Shown here: one piece after another, positions 1-3,335 of the stretch
How positions within the stretch are numbered: position 1 is the stretch's first letter
Layout: the number at the start of each line of letters is the position of its first letter
The notes under the pieces: generated by a model
What the model saw: the letters and a program-made list of their open reading frames with translations, nothing else
What the model was told of the DNA's origin: nothing
The model's database searches: none
Made by a program: the position numbers and the translations under genes
Assembly (NCBI GenBank): GCA_030600505.1
Contig: JAUVLY010000039.1
Coordinates: 1 to 7,377, forward strand
Origin: Candidatus Falkowiibacteriota bacterium
Lineage (GTDB): Bacteria; Patescibacteriota; Patescibacteriia; Patescibacteriales; UBA12075
DNA: 7,377 nt
Reading direction: 5' to 3'

Positions 1-116
1 CTATTAACAATTAACAAATTAACAGTTAACTATTAACAATTAACAAATTAACAGTTAACAATTAATCCTTAATTTTATTTTTAGTTAATTGTTAAAAGTT
101 AATGGTTAATGGTTAT
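1..116. repeat. Heptad AT array with inverted arm, locus 1
   Basis: The left part is a run of 7-8 bp units of the form NNTTAAC. Bases 1-29 are repeated exactly at 30-58. Bases 82-116 carry the same unit in the opposite orientation (GTTAANN), so the two arms could pair as a long, imperfect AT hairpin. The array begins about six bases beyond the mature 3' end of tmRNA (minus strand) and is the only candidate there for ending ssrA transcription, because no GC-rich terminator is visible. It may continue left of the window. Confidence 0.85.
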
Positions 117-121
117 TCTAG

Positions 122-512
122 TGGAGATGGCGGGAGTTGAACCCGCGTCTAGCAAGTTTCCAAGTAAGCACATTTACGAAAGTAGATCAGTTACATATCT
201 TATTGTAATCCTATAAACTGAACAAAAGCGAATTACAACCAGTCCTCTTTAGTTTTAACGCAGGCCAAGAACTTTTCCTACGCCTAGCCTGATGTTTATG
301 ACACCCTAGACAAGTTATCAGACATCACCAGCTCGGATGGTCGTCGCAAATTTATGCAACAACTGGCGCAAAGGCAGGCATGCTGAAAGCAGTCCGTACT
401 TTTGCTAATGCGTTTTTGGCATTTATATGTTTCCAGGCATTTTTACGTGAGTGCCCGGTTTTCACGTTCCGAATGCTTATCGGCAGTCTTGCTATCGATT
501 CCCTGCATCCCC
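122..512 (-). ncRNA. ssrA: Transfer-messenger RNA (tmRNA)
   Basis: tmRNA rescues ribosomes stalled on broken mRNA: it enters as alanyl-tRNA, then serves as template for a degradation tag. On the minus strand the 5' end GGGGATG (512-506) pairs with CATCTCC (129-123), and A is the discriminator at 122. The third pair is G-U, the alanine identity element. The T arm matches the near-universal tmRNA form (GCGGG stem, TTCAACT loop). After the discriminator the genome reads CTA, so CCA must be added enzymatically. The tag frame resumes at GCC (420-418) after TAAAT and ends at TAA (354-352). Length is 391 nt, normal for one-piece tmRNA. Its partner smpB lies upstream on the same strand. A twin-hairpin repeat abuts the 5' end, and I see no clear promoter of its own. 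Confidence 0.96.
352..420 (-). CDS. tmRNA-encoded proteolysis tag (22 residues)
   Basis: This is the short reading frame inside ssrA that is added to stalled proteins. Taking GCC after TAAAT as resume codon (Escherichia coli has TAGTC before GCA) gives 22 residues that begin AKNALAK and end AFAPVVA, then TAA. The small nonpolar C-terminus is typical of tags read by ClpXP-type proteases. The tag is about twice as long as the common 8-12 residue tags. It is not an independent gene; a longer open frame running upstream on this strand is an artefact. The resume codon is inferred from position and context. Confidence 0.8.
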   Translation of the reverse strand, partial: AKNALAKVRTAFSMPAFAPVVA

Positions 513-561
513 ATGTTATCGCCTTCGGCGAGCCCCCACTACGAATGGGGCACATGCGAAT
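513..561 (+). repeat. Twin-hairpin element, copy A
   Basis: It opens with ATGTTAT. Stem 1 is TCGCC/GGCGA with loop TTC; stem 2 is GCCCC/GGGGC with a ten-base loop containing CTACGAAT; the tail is ACATGCGAAT. The ATGTTAT end directly touches the mature 5' end of tmRNA, so the copy lies antisense in the ssrA leader or promoter region. Stem 1 is shorter than in copies B and C but still fully paired. Confidence 0.85.
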
Positions 562-580
562 ATTGACCAAAGGCAAGTAA

Positions 581-696
581 ATAACAAATAACAAACTCCA
601 AATTCCAAATAAATTTTAAATAACAAATTCCAAACGTTTTGTTTTGGTCATTGTTATTTTGAATTTGATATTTATTTGATATTTGTTATTTGGTGC
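581..696. repeat. Heptad AT array with inverted arms, locus 2
   Basis: The left arm (581-633) is built of 7-bp units ATAACAA and ATTCCAA. The right arm (651-696) carries complementary units such as TTGTTAT and TTTGAAT. The arms flank a short centre around 634-650. The element fills the gap between smpB and ssrA, which are read in the same direction. It has no open frame and no GC-rich terminator. Confidence 0.75.
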
Positions 697-706
697 TTGT
701 AGTTTT

Positions 707-1159
707 TTATTTATATCTTTCTTTTGTCAATGTACGTATTTTTTTATCAATATCCCGTTTTTTGATTGCCTCCCGCTTGTCGTGTTTCTTTTTGCCGCGA
801 GCTAGGGCGAATTTTAACTTGATCAAACTACGTTTAGTATAAAGTTTTAAGGGGACAAATGTCAAACCTTGCTCATGCTTTTTTCCAATCAAACGTTTAA
901 TTTCAGCGGATTTTACTAATAATTTGCGCGGCCGATCCGGGTCATAATCCGTAATGGTGCTGGCTTTTTTGTATAAAGGGACATGAGAATTGGTTAAAAA
1001 TAACTCACCTTGTTTTATAGTAACAAAAGCGCCCTTAAGAGATATCTGCCCGGTTTTTATTGATTTAACTTCATAGCCATAAAGAACTATGCCGGCTTCA
1101 TAAGTGTCAGTTATTTCGTAATCATATCTGGCTCGTTTGTTTATAGCTAATGTAGGCAT
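707..1159 (-). CDS. smpB: SsrA-binding protein SmpB
   Basis: SmpB binds the tRNA-like domain of tmRNA and brings it to stalled ribosomes; its C-terminal tail occupies the empty mRNA channel. The 150-residue product has normal length and the family signatures: NKRARYDY (7-14), GYEVKSIK (28-35), RPRKLL (76-81) and GKKKHDKR (122-129), followed by the basic tail. The ATG start is supported by alignment of the N-terminus with the family; no Shine-Dalgarno sequence precedes it. An extended -10 promoter lies upstream (1205-1233), predicting a leader of about 40 nt. The next gene in the same direction is ssrA, its functional partner, 194 bases downstream across an AT array and a twin-hairpin repeat. 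Nothing looks truncated or altered. Confidence 0.97.
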   Translation of the reverse strand: MPTLAINKRARYDYEITDTYEAGIVLYGYEVKSIKTGQISLKGAFVTIKQGELFLTNSHVPLYKKASTITDYDPDRPRKLLVKSAEIKRLIGKKHEQGLTFVPLKLYTKRSLIKLKFALARGKKKHDKREAIKKRDIDKKIRTLTKERYK

Positions 1160-1204
1160 ATTTATACTTGATAAATGATGTTTTTTTCATTTTCTGGCAG
1201 GCTT

Positions 1205-1233
1205 ATAATAACATTTTTTATTATTTTTGTAAA
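1205..1233 (-). promoter_or_regulatory. Promoter for smpB (minus strand)
   Basis: On the minus strand TTTACA (1233-1228) is followed after 17 bases by TATTAT (1210-1205), with TG one base upstream of the -10 box (extended -10). Transcription would start near 1198, about 40 bases before the smpB ATG. Its -35 box is four bases from that of the opposite promoter. The call rests on sequence match only. Confidence 0.65.
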
Positions 1234-1237
1234 GCCC

Positions 1238-1266
1238 TTGCTAAAATTCAAGTTTTACTCTATAAT
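1238..1266 (+). promoter_or_regulatory. Divergent plus-strand promoter
   Basis: TTGCTA (1238-1243), a 17-base spacer and a perfect TATAAT (1261-1266) make this the best sigma70-type promoter in the window. It lies back to back with the smpB promoter. Transcription would start near 1273 and run toward tRNA-Gly (1514) and infC (1692), or end early at the hairpin at 1280-1301. Confidence 0.65.
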
Positions 1267-1279
1267 AACCTCAGTATTT

Positions 1280-1301
1280 AGCTACCGGATGTAGCTTTTT
1301 T
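1280..1301 (+). terminator. Short hairpin with T-run just after promoter
   Basis: AGCTAC (1280-1285) pairs with GTAGCT (1291-1296) around loop CGGAT and is followed directly by TTTTT (1297-1301). The form is that of a small intrinsic terminator. It lies only about 7 bases after the predicted start of the plus-strand promoter, so it would act as an attenuator, end a tiny RNA, or be part of the following repeat. The stem is short and AT-balanced, so efficiency is doubtful. Confidence 0.4.
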
Positions 1302-1354
1302 ATGTTATTTTTCCTAGCGGAAAAAGCCGCGCTACAAATGCGGCACATGCGAAT
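1302..1354 (+). repeat. Twin-hairpin element, copy B
   Basis: ATGTTAT leads into stem 1 TTTTTCC/GGAAAAA (1308-1314 with 1319-1325, loop TAGC). Directly after comes stem 2 GCCGC/GCGGC (1326-1330 with 1340-1344, loop GCTACAAAT), then the tail ACATGCGAAT. The geometry equals that of copy C base for base, but both stems differ by compensated pairs (T-A for G-C in stem 1, G-C for C-G in stem 2). Confidence 0.9.
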
Positions 1355-1472
1355 TCAGATATCAAACACCACATAGTGTAGAAAATTATATTTTAATTTC
1401 AAAAGTGTTTGTGAATAGTGGCGGGTTTGCCCCGTCAATAAAGCAAAAATCCTAATCTCTCCTCGGAGCTGA

Positions 1473-1518
1473 TAGCGGGCTTGCCCGCCGAAGCTCTGTT
1501 GCGCAGAGCGAAGGCGGG
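1473..1518 (+). repeat. GC-rich hairpin repeat before tRNA-Gly
   Basis: CCCGCC (1484-1489) pairs with GGCGGG (1513-1518), and an inner stem GCTCTG/CAGAGC (1493-1498 with 1504-1509) closes a five-base loop; GAA faces GAA between the stems. The first half can also fold alone as GCGGGC/GCCCGC (1475-1480 with 1483-1488). The last five bases are the first five bases of tRNA-Gly. The same sequence recurs on the minus strand at 5358-5395, before tRNA-Leu. Confidence 0.8.
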
Positions 1519-1585
1519 TATGGTATAGTGGCTATTACATCACCTTGCCAAGGTGGATAGAGGGGTTCGATTCCCCTTACCCGCT
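1514..1585 (+). tRNA. tRNA-Gly (anticodon GCC)
   Basis: A complete cloverleaf of 72 nt: acceptor GCGGGTA/TACCCGC, anticodon stem TCACC/GGTGG with the anticodon GCC at 1547-1549, and T arm AGGGG-TTCGATT-CCCCT. The discriminator is T at 1585 and CCA is not encoded. The D stem has only three pairs (GTA/TAC) plus a T-T mismatch. It decodes GGC and GGU. A GC-rich repeat hairpin overlaps its first five bases and could mask the RNase P cleavage site in the precursor. infC follows 106 bases downstream across an AT array. Confidence 0.95.
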
Positions 1586-1596
1586 CAGTATGCAAC

Positions 1597-1690
1597 TTTT
1601 AACAATTAACATTTAACTGTTAACAGTTAGCCTTTAACTATTATCGTTGAGATCAGTAGTTAATAGCTAATAGTTAATAGTTAATGGTTA
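1597..1690. repeat. Heptad AT array with inverted arm, locus 3
   Basis: Seven consecutive 7-bp units of type NNTTAAC occupy 1597-1645 without a break in phase. After 13 bases the opposite arm follows (1659-1690), with units GTTAATA, GCTAATA and GTTAATG. The right arm ends one base before the infC start codon, so the whole region immediately upstream of infC is repeat and holds no Shine-Dalgarno sequence. Confidence 0.88.
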
Positions 1691-1691
1691 T

Positions 1692-2249
1692 ATGAGAAGG
1701 ACTTGGCGTAAAGCAAAGCCAAAAATTGAAAAAAAATTCTGGGTTAACGGGCAAATTAGGGCACCGGAAGTTTTTTTTATTGATGAAAACGGCGTTAAGC
1801 ACGGTAATATGGGAACGCATGAGGCGCTTAGGCGAGCCCGAGAAGTTGAGATGGATTTGGTGGAGGTAAATCCTACCGCCAAGCCACCGGTGGTGAAAGT
1901 TATGGATTATGGACAATTTAAATATGACCAGGAAAAGAAAGCCCATAAACAGAAAATGCAGCAAAAAAAGGTAGAAACCAAGGGCATCCGCCTGTCAGTT
2001 AGGATCAGTAAGCATGATTATGTTTTTCGCCTGGAGCAAGCCAAGAAATTTTTTCAAAAAGGCCATAAATTAAAAATAGATTTAATACTTAAAGGCCGGG
2101 AAAGGGCTCACCCGGAAAAGGCGGTAGAAATTATTAATAAATTCGCGGCCGAGTTAGAACAAGTCGAGGATTTAAACATACTTCGCGAACAGGACTTGAC
2201 AAGACAGGGCGGACGTTTTACAATGGTACTGATAAATAAAGGAAAGTAA
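1692..2249 (+). CDS. infC: Translation initiation factor IF-3
   Basis: IF3 binds the 30S subunit, keeps it apart from 50S and checks start codon and initiator tRNA. The 185-residue product (Escherichia coli 180) has both domains: VNGQIRAPEV (18-27) and the strongly conserved stretch around EVNPTAKPPVVKVMDYG (58-74) in the N domain, a charged helical linker (about 78-96), and KGIRLSVRISKHD (97-109) with KGRERAHPE (134-142) in the C domain. The start here is ATG, not the rare AUU or AUA used for self-regulation in enterobacteria. It lies one base after a heptad array, without Shine-Dalgarno. It heads the usual infC-rpmI-rplT order, but a terminator-like hairpin follows directly. Confidence 0.97.
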   Translation: MRRTWRKAKPKIEKKFWVNGQIRAPEVFFIDENGVKHGNMGTHEALRRAREVEMDLVEVNPTAKPPVVKVMDYGQFKYDQEKKAHKQKMQQKKVETKGIRLSVRISKHDYVFRLEQAKKFFQKGHKLKIDLILKGRERAHPEKAVEIINKFAAELEQVEDLNILREQDLTRQGGRFTMVLINKGK

Positions 2250-2259
2250 TGCCAGTTAT

Positions 2260-2282
2260 CAGGCTAATGCCGCCTGTTTTTT
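2260..2282 (+). terminator. Terminator-like hairpin after infC
   Basis: CAGGC (2260-2264) pairs with GCCTG (2272-2276) around a seven-base loop, followed by six T (2277-2282). It lies ten bases after the infC stop. The stem is only 5 bp, so partial read-through (attenuation) toward rpmI is as likely as full termination. Confidence 0.5.
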
Positions 2283-2285
2283 ATT

Positions 2286-2291
2286 TATAAT
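2286..2291 (+). promoter_or_regulatory. Possible -10 box before rpmI
   Basis: A perfect TATAAT lies just after the infC terminator and 94 bases before the rpmI ATG. No matching -35 box is visible 16-18 bases upstream and there is no TG extension, so this is only suggestive of a separate rpmI-rplT-secG promoter. Confidence 0.25.
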
Positions 2292-2298
2292 GATGTTA

Positions 2299-2318
2299 AT
2301 TCGCTAGTATACGCGAAT
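2299..2318. repeat. Palindrome ATTCGC/GCGAAT
   Basis: ATTCGC (2299-2304) and GCGAAT (2313-2318) pair around an eight-base centre that contains GTATAC. ATTCGC is also the terminal motif of the adjoining twin-hairpin copy D (2335-2340) and occurs at the end of every copy, so this may be a remnant or an end site of that element. Confidence 0.5.
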
Positions 2319-2334
2319 ATAAGATAAATTATTT

Positions 2335-2385
2335 ATTCGCATGTGCCCTATTTGTAGAGGGGCTTTCGCGAAGCGAAATAACCAT
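2335..2385 (-). repeat. Twin-hairpin element, copy D (inverted)
   Basis: On the minus strand it reads like the other copies: ATGGTTAT, stem 1 TTTCGC/GCGAAA with loop TTC, stem 2, a loop with CTACAAAT, and the tail ACATGCGAAT. On the plus strand stem 2 is GCCCT/GGGGC (2345-2349 with 2359-2363), holding a T-G wobble that becomes a C-A mismatch on the other strand. The element ends at the base before the rpmI ATG. Confidence 0.85.
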
Positions 2386-2583
2386 ATGCCTAAAATTAAA
2401 ACTCATAAAGCAACGGCTAAACGTTTTACTATTACCAAAACAGGGAAAATTAAGCAAAGAAAGGCTGGACAAGACCATTTTAATGCTCGTGAAAGCGGGA
2501 ATATTAAGCGCAAAAAAAGGCGTGATATTGATACTGACAAAAGTCTTAAAAAAACCATTAAAACATTAATGCCATATAACTAG
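2386..2583 (+). CDS. rpmI: 50S ribosomal protein L35
   Basis: L35 is a small basic protein of the large ribosomal subunit. The 65-residue product starts MPKIKTHKATAKRF, matching the family N-terminus, and continues with the typical KIKQRKAGQDHFNARES stretch and a lysine/arginine-rich middle; 65 residues is the usual length. An in-frame ATG at 2341 would add 15 residues, but these are encoded wholly by repeat copy D, so 2386 is the start. No Shine-Dalgarno sequence precedes it; instead the stem TTTCGC/GCGAAA ends eight bases before the ATG. rplT follows after 94 bases, the normal gene order. Confidence 0.96.
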   Translation: MPKIKTHKATAKRFTITKTGKIKQRKAGQDHFNARESGNIKRKKRRDIDTDKSLKKTIKTLMPYN

Positions 2584-2672
2584 GTTATTAGCTTTTAGCT
2601 ATTAGGTTGTTAGAGATAAATAAATTGATATCTTTTGCCTAAAACCTAACACCTAAAACCTAACACCTAAAT
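2581..2672. repeat. Heptad array with inverted arm, locus 4
   Basis: The left arm (2581-2615) has 7-bp units such as TTAGCTT and TTAGGTT and starts within the rpmI stop codon. The right arm (2638-2672) has CCTAAAA alternating with CCTAACA, a 14-bp unit repeated 2.4 times. The arms are complementary in type and flank a 22-base centre. The array ends five bases before the rplT ATG. The unit differs from the TTAAC type of loci 1 and 3, but the layout is the same. Confidence 0.85.
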
Positions 2673-2677
2673 TAAAT

Positions 2678-3025
2678 ATGTCTAGAGTAAAAAGAGGAAC
2701 CACTCACGTAGCCAAAAGAAAAAGATTATTAAAGAAAGTTAAGGGCTATAAGTGGGGCCGGAAAAATTTAATAAAACAAGCCAAAGAAGCTCGCGTTAAA
2801 GCCGGACAACACGCCTATGTTGACCGTAAGAAAAAGAAACGCACCACTCGCGCTTTGTGGCAGATCAAGATCGGTGCCTTTGTGTGCGAGCGCGGTCTTA
2901 GCTATTCCCGGTTTATAAATTTGCTAAAAATAAATAAGATAGAGTTGGACCGGAAAATTCTAGCCGACCTAGCTGTAAATAACAAGAAAGTACTGGACAA
3001 GATAGTCAAAGAAGTAAGTAAGTAA
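2678..3025 (+). CDS. rplT: 50S ribosomal protein L20
   Basis: L20 binds 23S rRNA early and is needed for assembly of the large subunit; in several bacteria it also represses its own operon. The 115-residue product has normal length and family motifs: RVKRGTTHVAKRKR (3-16), KGYKWGRKN (22-30), GQHAYVDRK (43-51), LWQIKIGAF (60-68), SYSRFI (75-80) and LDRKILADLAV (90-100). The ATG follows the CCTAAAA array by five bases and has no Shine-Dalgarno. secG starts nine bases after the stop, so the two are very probably cotranscribed. I see no recognisable L20-binding mRNA structure upstream; the array hairpin occupies the place where one might lie. Confidence 0.97.
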   Translation: MSRVKRGTTHVAKRKRLLKKVKGYKWGRKNLIKQAKEARVKAGQHAYVDRKKKKRTTRALWQIKIGAFVCERGLSYSRFINLLKINKIELDRKILADLAVNNKKVLDKIVKEVSK

Positions 3026-3034
3026 TATATAACT

Positions 3035-3253
3035 ATGGAACTCTTAAATATTATTCAAGTTGTTATCGCGGTTTCATTGATGATCGTGATTCTTATGCAA
3101 AATCGGGGAGGTGGTGTATCGGGTTTATTTGGCGGTGGTGGTGAAGGAAATGTTTATGCGTCCAAGCGCGGGCTAGAAAAGAAATTATTCTACGCTACTA
3201 TTGTGCTTAGCGTGCTTTTTTTCGCGATCTCTTTAGCCAACATCATAATGTAG
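3035..3253 (+). CDS. secG: Protein-export membrane protein SecG
   Basis: SecG is the small auxiliary subunit of the SecYEG channel and helps SecA-driven export. The 72-residue product has two hydrophobic segments (about 3-21 and 51-71), joined by the diagnostic loop LMQNRGGGVSGLFGG (20-34) and a charged stretch GLEKKLF (46-52). Length is typical. It lies nine bases after rplT with no Shine-Dalgarno, probably in the same transcript. The link to ribosomal genes is plausible for growth-coupled expression but not specific. Twin-hairpin copy C follows the stop by nine bases. Confidence 0.95.
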   Translation: MELLNIIQVVIAVSLMIVILMQNRGGGVSGLFGGGGEGNVYASKRGLEKKLFYATIVLSVLFFAISLANIIM

Positions 3254-3262
3254 GGCAACTTT

Positions 3263-3315
3263 ATGTTATTTTGCCTGACGGCAAAAGCCCCGCTACAAAT
3301 GGGGCACATGCGAAT
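3263..3315 (+). repeat. Twin-hairpin element, copy C
   Basis: ATGTTAT leads into stem 1 TTTTGCC/GGCAAAA (3269-3275 with 3280-3286, loop TGAC). Stem 2 GCCCC/GGGGC (3287-3291 with 3301-3305, loop GCTACAAAT) follows directly, then the tail ACATGCGAAT. It lies between secG and the solute-binding protein gene, 20 bases before the latter's GTG. It has no T-run, so it is not a standard terminator. Confidence 0.9.
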
Positions 3316-3335
3316 TTAAAATTGTAATATAAATT

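Larger units (their letters stand above)
1273..1513 (+). other. Structured non-coding leader or possible small RNA
   Basis: This part of the 354-base gap between smpB and tRNA-Gly holds no supportable open frame. It contains in order: a hairpin with T-run (1280-1301), twin-hairpin copy B (1302-1354), a CAAACAC/GTGTTTG pairing (1363-1369 with 1405-1411), a CGGG/CCCG hairpin near 1420-1435 and the GC-rich repeat (1473-1518). A strong promoter sits just before it. It could be the leader of a tRNA-Gly/infC transcript or an independent RNA. I could not match it to 6S RNA, SRP RNA or RNase P RNA. Confidence 0.35.

Noticed and set aside
1..116. CRISPR array
   Set aside because: The period is 7-8 bp, with no 25-40 bp repeats, no unique spacers and no cas genes.
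380..580. 66-residue plus-strand open frame
   Set aside because: It lies antisense over tmRNA and repeat copy A and has no protein-like features or start signals.
421..594. Upstream extension of the tmRNA tag frame as a protein gene (minus strand)
   Set aside because: It runs through the tmRNA 5' half and the repeat; only the part after the resume codon is translated in trans-translation.
2638..2672. Telomere-like CCTAAAA repeat
   Set aside because: Only 2.4 copies of a 14-bp unit between two ribosomal protein genes, and it has the same heptad plan as the other intergenic arrays.
2581..2677. L20 autoregulatory leader upstream of rplT
   Set aside because: The region is a heptad array; I see no structure resembling the known L20-binding mRNA sites.
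3263..3315. Intrinsic terminator of secG
   Set aside because: Hairpins are present but no T-run follows; the sequence is a copy of the dispersed twin-hairpin element.
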